Source of the DNA: Parvibaculum sp036499025
Lineage (GTDB): Bacteria; Pseudomonadota; Alphaproteobacteria; Parvibaculales; Parvibaculaceae
DNA length: 16,126 nt
NCBI GenBank assembly: GCA_036499025.1
Contig: DASYEM010000074.1
Location: forward strand, 1-16,126
Direction: 5' to 3'
The notes under the pieces are model-generated. The model saw only the letters and a program-made list of their open reading frames with translations. It ran no database searches and was not told the DNA's origin. Position 1 is the stretch's first letter. Each line of letters starts with the position of its first letter. The position numbers were made by a program, and so were the translations under genes. Shown in pieces: positions 6,785-13,788 of the stretch.

Positions 6785-8584
6785 ATGGGCTTGTTCAAAC
6801 GGATCGGCAACGAGATCACTTATCTGCGGGCGGCGATGCGCACGCTTGGACGGCTCGGCGACATCCACAAGCACCCGGATCGCACGTTCCCCGATGTGAT
6901 CGAGGGGTTCGCCGCATCGAAGCCCGACAATATCGCAATCTATTTCGAAGACCGGAAGATCAGCTATCGCGAATTTAACGAAGCCGCGAACCGCTATGCG
7001 CGCTGGGCCAAGGCGCAGGGCATCGGCCGCGGCGATGTCGTCGCGTTGATGATGGAGAACCGGCCTGAATATCTGATCGCCTGGCTCGGCGTGCTGAAGG
7101 CCGGCGGCGCGGCGGCGCTCATCAATACCAATCTGGTCAAAGCGCCGCTCGCGCATAGTCTCAACATTTCCGGCGCGCAGCATTTGATCCTCGGATCGGA
7201 ACTGGCGGAGAGCTATGCGACCGCCGTCGATCAGCTGGAAAAGCCGATGCAGGTCTGGGCGACGGGCGGCATCGTGCAAGGCGCGCAAAATCTCGACGCG
7301 GCGCTGGCGCTGCAATCGGGCGATGCGCTGCCCGACGACATTCGCACCGGCATCACGATCAACGACAATGCGCTTTACATCTATACGAGCGGCACGACGG
7401 GCAATCCGAAGGCCGCGCGCATTCCGCATGTGCGGCTGCTCACCATGATGGGCGGGTTTGCCGCGGCGGCCAATTCGACCGAGAAGGACCGCATGTATTG
7501 CGTGCTGCCGCTTTATCATTCGGCGGGCGGCGTGGTCGCGGTCGGCACGGTGCTGACGGTCGGCGGCGCGGTCATCATTCGCCGCAAGTTTTCGGCGCGC
7601 GAATTCTTCTCCGATTGCGTCAAATATAAAGCGACGCTCATTCAATATATCGGCGAGCTTTGCCGCTATCTGCTGAACAGCGAGCCCAATCCGAAAGAGC
7701 GCCAGCACAAGATCAGGCTCGCCATCGGCAACGGATTGCGGCCCGAAATCTGGCCGGCATTCCAGAAGCGCTTCAAGATTCCGAGCGTGCTCGAATTTTA
7801 CGGCGCGACGGAAGGCAATGTGGCGTTGATGAATTACGACGGAACCGTCGGCGCGGTTGGCCGCATTCCCGGCTGGGCGAAAAAGAAGTTCAACGTCGAG
7901 CTTGTGCGCTTCAACACCGAGACGGAACAGGTGGTGCGCGGTGCCGACGGCTTCTGCATCAAATGCGCGCCGGGCGAAGCGGGCGAGGCGGTCGGCAAGA
8001 TTTCAAACGATCCCAATACGCCGACGGGACGGTTCGAAGGCTACGCGAAAAAGGAAGAGACCGAGAAGAAAATCCTGCGCGACGTTTTCGAGGCAGGCGA
8101 CCAGTGGTTCCGCACCGGCGATCTTTTGCGTCAGGATAAACAAGGCTATTTCTATTTCGTCGATCGCATCGGCGATACGTTTCGCTGGAAAGGCGAGAAC
8201 GTCTCGACAAATGAAGTCTCGGAAGCGATTTCCGTTTTTCCCGGCATCAAGGAGGCGAACGTCTATGGCGTGTCGATACCGGGCACCGACGGGCGCGCCG
8301 GCATGGCGGCCATCGTTTGCGATCCGAGCCTCGATCTTGAGAAGCTGCGCAAGCATATCGACAAGGAATTGCCGGAATATGCGCGGCCGCTCTTCATTCG
8401 CCTGAGCCATGAGATCGAAGTCACCGGCACTTTCAAGCACCGCAAGGTGGAACTGGTGAAGGAAGGCATCGACCTTGCGCTGGTCAAGGAGCCGATCTAT
8501 TTCAACTCGCCGACCGAAAAGAGATTCGTGCCGCTCGATCAGGCGCTGCACGACAAGATCTGCTCGGGCGCGTTCAAGCTCTGA
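6785..8584 (+). CDS. Long-chain/very-long-chain fatty acyl-CoA synthetase (FATP-type)
   Basis: 599-aa adenylate-forming enzyme that activates fatty or related carboxylic acids to acyl-CoA using ATP. The phosphate-binding motif IYTSGTTGNPKAARIPH is at about residues 198-214, the FYGATEGN core motif at about 337-344, and DRIGDTFRWKGENVSTNEV at about 459-477. The last is the signature of the FATP/VLACS branch (SLC27-like) and not of classical FadD. The C-terminal FKHRKVELVKEGID contains the usual catalytic-lysine region. I chose ATG 6785 with GGAG 6 nt upstream. It stands alone between a promoter and a strong terminator. It may feed beta-oxidation or activate acids produced by the nearby oxidation module; the second idea is inference only. 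Confidence 0.92.
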   Translation: MGLFKRIGNEITYLRAAMRTLGRLGDIHKHPDRTFPDVIEGFAASKPDNIAIYFEDRKISYREFNEAANRYARWAKAQGIGRGDVVALMMENRPEYLIAWLGVLKAGGAAALINTNLVKAPLAHSLNISGAQHLILGSELAESYATAVDQLEKPMQVWATGGIVQGAQNLDAALALQSGDALPDDIRTGITINDNALYIYTSGTTGNPKAARIPHVRLLTMMGGFAAAANSTEKDRMYCVLPLYHSAGGVVAVGTVLTVGGAVIIRRKFSAREFFSDCVKYKATLIQYIGELCRYLLNSEPNPKERQHKIRLAIGNGLRPEIWPAFQKRFKIPSVLEFYGATEGNVALMNYDGTVGAVGRIPGWAKKKFNVELVRFNTETEQVVRGADGFCIKCAPGEAGEAVGKISNDPNTPTGRFEGYAKKEETEKKILRDVFEAGDQWFRTGDLLRQDKQGYFYFVDRIGDTFRWKGENVSTNEVSEAISVFPGIKEANVYGVSIPGTDGRAGMAAIVCDPSLDLEKLRKHIDKELPEYARPLFIRLSHEIEVTGTFKHRKVELVKEGIDLALVKEPIYFNSPTEKRFVPLDQALHDKICSGAFKL

Positions 8585-8603
8585 ACGGCCGGATGGCGGA
8601 GAC

Positions 8604-8636
8604 AAAAAAGGCGGCTCTTGGGAGCCGCCTTTTCCT
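8604..8636. terminator. Bidirectional Rho-independent terminator (copy 1)
   Basis: Arms GGCGGCTC (8610-8617) and GAGCCGCC (8622-8629) flanked by A6 on the left and T4 on the right give a 12-bp stem with loop TTGG. It ends the acyl-CoA synthetase gene and, read on the other strand, the DUF3892 gene, whose stop is at 8637-8639. A copy with one loop difference over 30 nt is at 9507-9536. Confidence 0.9.
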
Positions 8637-8885
8637 TTAACAATCCGGGAGATTGTCGAGATTGTCGTTGTCCGCATTATTGGGTTTTGTGCGGAGATAT
8701 TTGCCATGTATTCCGTCAACCACAATAACTTCCGTACGACCTTTCACCAGATAGCGGTGATGGTTGCCTTCGATGTCTTTGATGACGTCGGCTTTTGATC
8801 GCGGCGACCAAGATTCATCACCGCACAATGAGGTGATATCTCCGTCTTTATCTTTACCTGAGCGCTTAACAGTTCTGTCAACCAT
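8637..8885 (-). CDS. DUF3892-type small protein
   Basis: 82-aa hydrophilic protein. The C-terminal YLRTKPNNADNDNLDNLPDC matches the DUF3892 ending I know (YLRT, then a D-rich stretch, DNL and LP-C), preceded by a basic strand (HHRYLVKGRTEVIVV). No catalytic motif, signal peptide or membrane helix. DUF3892 proteins are of unknown function and often sit in accessory regions. The start is ATG 8885 with GAGAGA just upstream. Base composition is lower in GC than the flanking genes (28 of 60 in 8641-8700). It diverges from the phage-regulator-like gene across a 101-nt gap, inside the patch bounded by twin terminators. Confidence 0.72.
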   Translation of the reverse strand: MVDRTVKRSGKDKDGDITSLCGDESWSPRSKADVIKDIEGNHHRYLVKGRTEVIVVDGIHGKYLRTKPNNADNDNLDNLPDC

Positions 8886-8986
8886 TGGGATCTCTCAAAA
8901 ATTGGAAAAAATCTGTACGCGACTGAAATACCAGTTTTGATCTAAGCTCGAGTCGTGTCTTGCAGAGAACAGAGGGGGATCTCTGA
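8886..8986. promoter_or_regulatory. Divergent control region with repeated GGGATCTCT
   Basis: The AT-richer 101-nt gap between the DUF3892 and regulator-like genes. The 9-mer GGGATCTCT occurs in the same orientation at 8887-8895 and 8976-8984, close to each start codon and overlapping each ribosome-site region. It could be an operator pair for the regulator-like protein. No clear -35/-10 was identified. Confidence 0.35.
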
Positions 8987-9508
8987 ATGGCGAACAAAGC
9001 CAGAATTTCAACATCGCTTAAACGAACGCCGCGTAGTCTGAAACATGCCGTTGCAAATTTGATTGCGGAATTTCCTAGTGTTGAACAGGCATCACGCTTT
9101 TGCCGCGCGCAAGCAAGTAGCTTGTCCGGCTATGCAAATCCCAATCAAATGGAACGCATCGTTCCCGTTGATGTTGTGCTGGATTTGGAACGAAAGTTGG
9201 GGCGTCCGGTCGTCACCGAGTTTGTTGCCGCGAGGCTTGGCTATTCATTAGTGCCTTTACCTAAGGTTCGTGATTCTGACCCGCTGGGGCAACGGATTAG
9301 AAGAATAGTGAAAGAGGGATCGAAGGTTTTCGTCGATGCCGCAGACGCATTGGAAGACGGGGAGATCACTACAGATGAGGCGGTCATACTTGTCGCGGCC
9401 GTCGAGCGCGCAATTTTTGCATTCGTTGATCTATCTACCGGGTTGGACGAGATCATTGCGTCAAGCAAGCCTTATCGGGTTGGCTTGAAGTCTGCTGTGA
9501 AAGCGTAA
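8987..9508 (+). CDS. Hypothetical protein resembling phage-type regulators
   Basis: 173-aa soluble protein. Residues about 18-85 (SLKHAVANLIAEF, SLSGYANPN, then IVPVDVVLDLERKLGRPVVTEFVAARLGYSLVPLP) resemble small helix-turn-helix regulators of alphaproteobacterial prophages, which share the 'LS-Y-N, P-DV, LE--G-P-VT' pattern. The C-terminal part is helical and acidic (DAADALEDGEITTDEAVILVAAVERAIFAFVDL). I cannot name a family with certainty. ATG 8987 has GGGGGA 7 nt upstream. Codon use is less GC-biased than in neighbours (TTG, ATT and GTT are common). It ends directly on a terminator and shares a control region with the DUF3892 gene. A regulatory role is an inference. Confidence 0.55.
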   Translation: MANKARISTSLKRTPRSLKHAVANLIAEFPSVEQASRFCRAQASSLSGYANPNQMERIVPVDVVLDLERKLGRPVVTEFVAARLGYSLVPLPKVRDSDPLGQRIRRIVKEGSKVFVDAADALEDGEITTDEAVILVAAVERAIFAFVDLSTGLDEIIASSKPYRVGLKSAVKA

Positions 9509-9537
9509 AAAAGGCGGCTCGTGGGAGCCGCCTTTTT
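9507..9537. terminator. Bidirectional Rho-independent terminator (copy 2)
   Basis: 13-bp stem: arm AAAAAGGCGGCTC (9508-9520), loop GTGG, arm GAGCCGCCTTTTT (9525-9537). It begins within the stop codon of the regulator-like gene and also serves the minus-strand monooxygenase ending at 9557. It is almost identical to the hairpin at 8604-8633. Confidence 0.9.
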
Positions 9538-9556
9538 CAGATCCGTGAAACGCTGC

Positions 9557-10774
9557 TTACTGGGCGGCGTCCGGCTTCTTGCCGAGGCCCATGGCTTCGA
9601 GGATTTCCGGTCGGATGTTCTCCGTGCCCTTCTTCTCGATGTGCTGGGCGACGCGCGTGCCGACTGCCATCATCGCCTGGCCCATGAAGGCTTCGCGATT
9701 GTCCTTGGCCCAATTGAGCGAGGCGTCGCGAGCGGTGTTGGTTTCCTGGAAATGCGGGAACACATAGCGCGCCATCATTTCATAGGACTTCTTCGTGTTC
9801 TCGAAGTCGGCCCAGTTATGCGCCATCTGCAGGAAGGCGCCGAAGCCGCCCGACTGCTGCTGCAGGCGGGAAATCTGGGCAATCGCATCTTCCGGCGTGC
9901 CGACGACGGCCATGCCCGAGGCGATCAGCGCATCGACGGGATCTGTGCCGTCGGTCGGCGCGAGCGGCAGGGCAGCCACTTCGCGGAAGTAGTAGAGCCA
10001 CTTCTCAAGACCGAAGCGCACATTCTCGCGGGCCTTTTCGCGGGTCTCGGCGATATGCACCGGGCCGACGAGACGCCATGCGGCGCGGTCGATGGTCTTG
10101 CCGTTGTCTTTGGCCGTGTCTTCGCAGATCGCCCAGTTGGTGGAGAGCGCGTTGAAGCCGCCTGCGGATGTCGCGCCGATGGAGAGAAGGCCGACACCGT
10201 GGCGGCCGGCTGCATTCGCGCCTGTCGGCGAAACCTGGCTTGCGACGGCGATATCGACGTGGGGCCGCGAATAGGGCGTCATCTGCAGGCGCGCATTGTT
10301 CAGCGTGAACCAGTCGGTTTTCATCGTCACCGTCTCGCCGCGCAGCAGCGGCACGATCGCGTCGAGCGCCTGATCCATCATGTCGCGCTGTTTGGCCACT
10401 TCGATGCCCATCATGAAGGCGTCGGAGGGTAGAGCGCCGGGGCCGACGCCGAACATGACGCGACCGCGCGTGATGTGATCGAGCTGGTTGATGCGGTCGG
10501 CAAGCATCAGCGGGTGATGATAGGGCAGCGACGACACGCCGGTGCCGAGCTTGATGTGCTTGGTGCGCTCGGCGACCGTGGCGATGAAGACTTCCGGCGA
10601 GGCGATGAGCTCATAGCCCGCCGAGTGATGCTCGCCGATCCAGGCTTCGTCGTAGCCGAGCTTGTCCATGTGCTGGATGAGCTCGATATCGCGCTCGAGC
10701 GCCAGCGTCGGGTTTTCATTGAGCGGGTGGAAGGGGGCGATGAAAGCCCCGAAGCGTAGTTTTTGTCCGGCCAT
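9557..10774 (-). CDS. LLM-class flavin-dependent monooxygenase (LimB-like), copy A
   Basis: 405-aa bacterial luciferase-like (TIM-barrel) oxygenase, expected to use FMNH2 from a separate reductase and O2 to hydroxylate, epoxidise or insert oxygen. Family features include RFGAFIAPFHPLNENPTLALERD at the N-terminus, AWIGEHHSAGYE (about 45-56), IKLGTGVSSLPYHHPLMLADR (74-94) and TRGRVMFGVGPG (about 101-112). The pattern resembles annotated limonene 1,2-monooxygenases; the real substrate is unknown. I chose ATG 10774 (GAGGAG 9 nt upstream). A longer frame to 10939 overlaps the preceding gene. It follows paralogue B by 38 nt, so it is probably cotranscribed. No flavin reductase gene is in the window. 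Confidence 0.88.
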   Translation of the reverse strand: MAGQKLRFGAFIAPFHPLNENPTLALERDIELIQHMDKLGYDEAWIGEHHSAGYELIASPEVFIATVAERTKHIKLGTGVSSLPYHHPLMLADRINQLDHITRGRVMFGVGPGALPSDAFMMGIEVAKQRDMMDQALDAIVPLLRGETVTMKTDWFTLNNARLQMTPYSRPHVDIAVASQVSPTGANAAGRHGVGLLSIGATSAGGFNALSTNWAICEDTAKDNGKTIDRAAWRLVGPVHIAETREKARENVRFGLEKWLYYFREVAALPLAPTDGTDPVDALIASGMAVVGTPEDAIAQISRLQQQSGGFGAFLQMAHNWADFENTKKSYEMMARYVFPHFQETNTARDASLNWAKDNREAFMGQAMMAVGTRVAQHIEKKGTENIRPEILEAMGLGKKPDAAQ

Positions 10775-10812
10775 TTCCTGTGTCTCCTCGGTTGCGAATT
10801 TTTTGTTGCGGA

Positions 10813-11994
10813 TCAGTCGGCGGCGTTCGCGCCTTTGGCTTTCGCCTTTGCTTCTTCTTCCGCTTGATGTTTGACGATGGTCTGCATGGCGGCGTTCATG
10901 GCCTGGCCGATGAAATCGCCGGCATTTTCCGTCGCCCATTTCAGAGAGGCTTCGCGCGCTTCGTTGACCTTGTGGAATACCGGCTTCACGTGGCGCGCGA
11001 AGAGTTCATAGGACTTCTTCGTGTTCTCGAAGTTCGCCCAGTTATGCGCGAGCATCAGGTAGGCGCCGAAGCCCGGGATTTTCTGTTGCAGGCGCTCGAT
11101 CTGGGCGATGGCGTCGTCGGGCGTACCGATGATGCCCTGACCGCTTTCGATCATCGCGTCGATCGGATCCTTGCCGTTGCCGGCGTCGAGGCCCATCGGA
11201 TTGATCGAGCCGAAATAGTGACGCCATTTTTCAAAGCCGTATTTGACCTGGGCGCGGGCTTCCTCGCGCGTTTCGGCCAGATGCATGGGGCCGACGAGAC
11301 GCAGCGCGCCGGGGTCCATGACGCGGCCATTTTCAATCGCGGTCTTCTGGGCGATGTCCCAGTTGATGGCGAGTGCGTCATAGCCTGCGGTGTTCGTCGC
11401 CGCGACGCAGAGCATGCCGAGCTGGTGCTTGCCCGCGAGCTTGCCGCCCGACGGCGTCACGGAGCTGGCGACGGCGACCTCGGGATAAGGCACGGAAAAG
11501 GGGCGGAGCTGGAGCTTGGCGTTTTGCAGCGTGAACCACTCGGTTTCCATGCTGACCGTCTCGCCCTTGAAAAGGCGCAGGATCACTTCCAGCGCCTCGA
11601 CCATGCGGTCGCGCTGCTTGGCGACTTCGATGCCGAGCATATGGGCGTCGGACGGCAGCAGGCCGGGGCCGACGCCGAACATCACGCGGCCGCGCGTCAT
11701 GTGATCGAGCTGGATGATGCGGTTCGCGGCCATCAGCGGGTTATGATAGGGCAGCGAAACGACGCCCGTGCCGAGCTTGATGCGGCTGGTGCGTTCGGCG
11801 GCGGCGGCGATGAAAAGTTCGGGGCTCGAAATGATTTCATAGCCCGCCGAGTGATGCTCGCCGACCCACGCCTCTTCGAAACCCTGCTTGTCGAGCCATT
11901 CGATCAATTCCAGATCGCGGCGGATCGCCAGCGTCGGGTCTTCATCGACGGGATGGAACGGCGCCAGAAAAATGCCGCTGCGTAGTTTGCTCAT
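10813..11994 (-). CDS. LLM-class flavin-dependent monooxygenase (LimB-like), copy B
   Basis: 393-aa luciferase-like oxygenase, paralogous to copy A: the first 140 residues align without large gaps and about two thirds look identical, including EHHSAGYE, IKLGTG, SLPYH-PLM and TRGRVMFGVGPG. The two differ most at the C-terminus, where copy B has a Lys/Ala/Glu-rich tail (HQAEEEAKAKAKGANAAD). ATG 11994 has GGGAG upstream. It lies 51 nt after the TetR stop and 38 nt before copy A. The pair may form a heteromer, as LuxA/LuxB do, or two enzymes with different substrates; the sequence alone does not decide. Confidence 0.88.
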   Translation of the reverse strand: MSKLRSGIFLAPFHPVDEDPTLAIRRDLELIEWLDKQGFEEAWVGEHHSAGYEIISSPELFIAAAAERTSRIKLGTGVVSLPYHNPLMAANRIIQLDHMTRGRVMFGVGPGLLPSDAHMLGIEVAKQRDRMVEALEVILRLFKGETVSMETEWFTLQNAKLQLRPFSVPYPEVAVASSVTPSGGKLAGKHQLGMLCVAATNTAGYDALAINWDIAQKTAIENGRVMDPGALRLVGPMHLAETREEARAQVKYGFEKWRHYFGSINPMGLDAGNGKDPIDAMIESGQGIIGTPDDAIAQIERLQQKIPGFGAYLMLAHNWANFENTKKSYELFARHVKPVFHKVNEAREASLKWATENAGDFIGQAMNAAMQTIVKHQAEEEAKAKAKGANAAD

Positions 11995-12045
11995 CGGGTC
12001 GTCTCCCAGAATTTCTTGAATGACAGGGTTTGAATAGCTTTGGCG

Positions 12046-12666
12046 TCAGGCCTTCTTCTTGAGGCCGTTCAGCGTGATGTCGAGAATTTGGCGGCTTGCC
12101 TGTTCGGTGTCGCTGTCGGGATGTTCGCTCCACCAGGCGGCGATGGCGCTCCAGGTCGAAACGATCGAAATGGCGGCAAGCTCGGGGGCGACGCCGATGC
12201 GCAGCTCGCCGCGCTCCTGCCCGCGCCGCACGATCTGGGTCACGAGATCGACGACGCTGTCGTTGATGGCGGCGGCTCTTGAAAGGGCGGTCGGCTGGTC
12301 GATGAACTCGCGCAGCATCTTGCGCATCACGGGCGCGTTGCGCTCCCAGGTTTCGCGGAAGGTGGCGAGAAACAGAAGAAGCTGGTCTTCGGCGTTGCCC
12401 TGGTGCCCTGCGAGGCGTTCGGCCAGGGATTGCGTGATTTCCTCGTTGAAATCCTGAAGCAGCGCGGCCTTGTTCTCGAAATGCAGGAAGAAGGTCGCCT
12501 TGGCGACGCTGGCGCCGTTGCAGATGTCTTCGATGGTGACGCCGTCATAGCCGCGCTCGGCAAAAAGGCTCATCGCCGTGCGATATATCTCGCGCCGCGT
12601 GCGTTCCTTTTTACGGGCGCGGCGCGTTCCGCCGACAGCCTCGTCCAATGGTTCGATCTCGCTAAT
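12046..12666 (-). CDS. TetR/AcrR family regulator of the monooxygenase/SDR module
   Basis: TetR-type repressor of about 200-206 aa. The HTH domain reads RREIYRTAMSLFAERGYDGVTIEDICNGASVAKATFFLHF, with a basic leader RRARKKERT. The remainder is a helical ligand-binding domain. The start is unusual: no ATG or GTG is in frame. TTG 12648 lies 24 nt from the only good ribosome site (GAGGAG, 12673-12678), whereas an ATT at 12666 is 6 nt from it, so I extended to 12666. It heads a minus-strand set with the two LLM genes and diverges from the SDR gene; the palindrome between them is its likely operator. Confidence 0.85.
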   Translation of the reverse strand: MSEIEPLDEAVGGTRRARKKERTRREIYRTAMSLFAERGYDGVTIEDICNGASVAKATFFLHFENKAALLQDFNEEITQSLAERLAGHQGNAEDQLLLFLATFRETWERNAPVMRKMLREFIDQPTALSRAAAINDSVVDLVTQIVRRGQERGELRIGVAPELAAISIVSTWSAIAAWWSEHPDSDTEQASRQILDITLNGLKKKA

Positions 12667-12693
12667 GACGTTCTCCTCGGATCCTTGGATCTA

Positions 12694-12722
12694 AAACTAG
12701 ACCGAAGTACATTTTTCGCCAA
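12694..12722 (-). promoter_or_regulatory. Candidate promoter of the TetR-LLM gene set
   Basis: Minus strand TTGGCG (12722-12717, 4/6) and TAGTTT (12699-12694, 3/6) with a 17-nt spacer, 27 nt upstream of the TetR start. A TCTA-N4-TAGA palindrome (12690-12701) covers the -10. Weak support. Confidence 0.35.
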
Positions 12723-12807
12723 GAGCCTTTGTGAAAGGCCGGCTGACTTGGTTACGCCGCTTGTCCGGGCCGTTCAATGGGCGGGGTTTTCCCCGGGGGC
12801 AAGGACA

Positions 12808-12837
12808 TTGCAGCCCCTAGGGTTGTTACCCTAAAAC
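12808..12837 (+). promoter_or_regulatory. Candidate promoter of the SDR gene
   Basis: TTGCAG (12808-12813, 4/6) and TAAAAC (12832-12837, 4/6) with an 18-nt spacer that contains the TAGGGT palindrome, 42 nt upstream of the SDR start codon. Confidence 0.5.
12818..12833. promoter_or_regulatory. Palindromic operator candidate TAGGGT-TGTT-ACCCTA
   Basis: Perfect 6-bp inverted repeat with a 4-nt centre, placed between the -35 and -10 boxes of the SDR promoter in the divergent region shared with the TetR gene. A repressor bound here would block SDR transcription and could reach the opposite promoter about 95 nt away. It is assigned to the adjacent TetR protein by position only. Confidence 0.6.
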
Positions 12838-12879
12838 ATTGGCAAAGAAAAAGTCATCGAGACAAGCAGGGAGAGATCA

Positions 12880-13683
12880 ATGGGACGGGTCAGCGGAAAA
12901 GTGGCTCTGGTTACGGGCGCAGGCAGCGGCATCGGCCGCGGCGCGGCTCTGGCGCTCGCCGCCGAAGGCGCGACGGTCGTCGCGACCGATGTGGACGACA
13001 AGGGCAATGCCGAAACGGCCGCCCTGATCGCCAAGGCGGGCGGCACGGCGGTCACCCTCAATCACGACGTCACCAGCGAAGCGCGCTGGGCCGAAGTCGT
13101 CGCCGAAATCCAGAAGACGCAGAAGAACCTCCACATCCTCGTCAACAACGCCGGCATCGGCATCGCCGCCGATATTTTTTCGATGGCCTATGCCGATTGG
13201 CAGCGCCAAATGGCGATCAATGTCGATGGCGTCTTTTTCGGCGTGAAACATGCCATTCCGCTGATTGCGGCGTCGGGCGGCGGCTCGGTCATCAATATCT
13301 CGTCTGTCGCAGGCCTTCAGGGCGCACCGGGGCTTGCCGGTTATTGCGCCAGCAAGGGCGCGGTGCGGCTTTTCACCAAGGCCGTGGCGCTCGAATGCGC
13401 ACAGGCCAAGATGAATGTGCGCGTCAATTCCGTGCATCCGGGCATCATCGATACGGCGATCTGGCAGAAGATTCCGCAAGGGGGCATGGGCTCTTTGCAG
13501 ATCGAATCCATGCAGGCGGGCGCCAATGCGATCGACCCCAATGTGATTGCGGCGACGACGCCGCTCGGCTATGCGGGCCTGCCGTCAGACATTGCGGCGG
13601 GCATCGTGTTCCTCGCATCCGATGAATCGCGTTATATGACGGGTACGGAACTCGTCATCGACGGCGGAATTACAGCGCGCTGA
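12880..13683 (+). CDS. Short-chain dehydrogenase/reductase (SDR), NAD-type alcohol dehydrogenase
   Basis: 267-aa classical SDR, a cytosolic alcohol/ketone oxidoreductase. Cofactor motif TGAGSGIG (residues 12-19); Asp37 after the second strand suggests NAD(H) preference; NNAG at 89-92; catalytic set N114, S142, Y155, K159 (YCASK). The C-terminus ends MTGTELVIDGGIT as usual for the family. The overall look is of the cyclopentanol/hydroxysteroid dehydrogenase branch. ATG 12880 has AGGGAGAG a few nt upstream. It diverges from the TetR-monooxygenase set, so it likely oxidises a secondary alcohol made in that pathway, though that link is inferred from position. Confidence 0.92.
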   Translation: MGRVSGKVALVTGAGSGIGRGAALALAAEGATVVATDVDDKGNAETAALIAKAGGTAVTLNHDVTSEARWAEVVAEIQKTQKNLHILVNNAGIGIAADIFSMAYADWQRQMAINVDGVFFGVKHAIPLIAASGGGSVINISSVAGLQGAPGLAGYCASKGAVRLFTKAVALECAQAKMNVRVNSVHPGIIDTAIWQKIPQGGMGSLQIESMQAGANAIDPNVIAATTPLGYAGLPSDIAAGIVFLASDESRYMTGTELVIDGGITAR

Positions 13684-13703
13684 ATTTCCCGGTTTCGAAA
13701 ATG

Positions 13704-13738
13704 AAAAGGCGGAGACTTTTGTCTCCGCCTTTTTTGTT
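13704..13738. terminator. Bidirectional terminator between SDR and autotransporter
   Basis: 13-bp hairpin: arm AAAAGGCGGAGAC (13704-13716), loop TTTT, arm GTCTCCGCCTTTT (13721-13733), followed by TTTG. It lies 21 nt after the SDR stop. On the minus strand the hairpin is followed by CATTTTC, so it may also end the autotransporter transcript. Confidence 0.9.
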
Positions 13739-13788
13739 TGGCTTTGGCACTCGTCAGTGCGTCATGCGTTCTTTGTCAGATGCATGAG

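Noticed and set aside
6668..7708. Minus-strand open frame of 346 codons across the acyl-CoA synthetase
   Set aside because: It opposes a gene with complete AMP-binding motifs, and its translation is Arg/Ala/His-rich low-complexity typical of shadow frames.
9521..10432. Plus-strand open frame of 303 codons over monooxygenase copy A
   Set aside because: Shadow of the minus-strand LLM gene; it starts inside the terminator hairpin and has no ribosome site.
10775..10939. 55-residue N-terminal extension of monooxygenase copy A
   Set aside because: It lies largely within the 3' end of copy B, is Arg-rich and unconserved, and the family's usual start is at 10774 with a good ribosome site.
10780..11985. 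Long plus-strand open frame (about 400 codons) over monooxygenase copy B
   Set aside because: It is antisense to a clear luciferase-family gene; its protein has no recognisable motif and its length is explained by GC-rich codon bias on the other strand.
13747..13760. Small hairpin GCACT-CGTC-AGTGC near the autotransporter end
   Set aside because: Only 5 bp with no T-run on either strand; the stronger hairpin at 13704-13733 explains termination.
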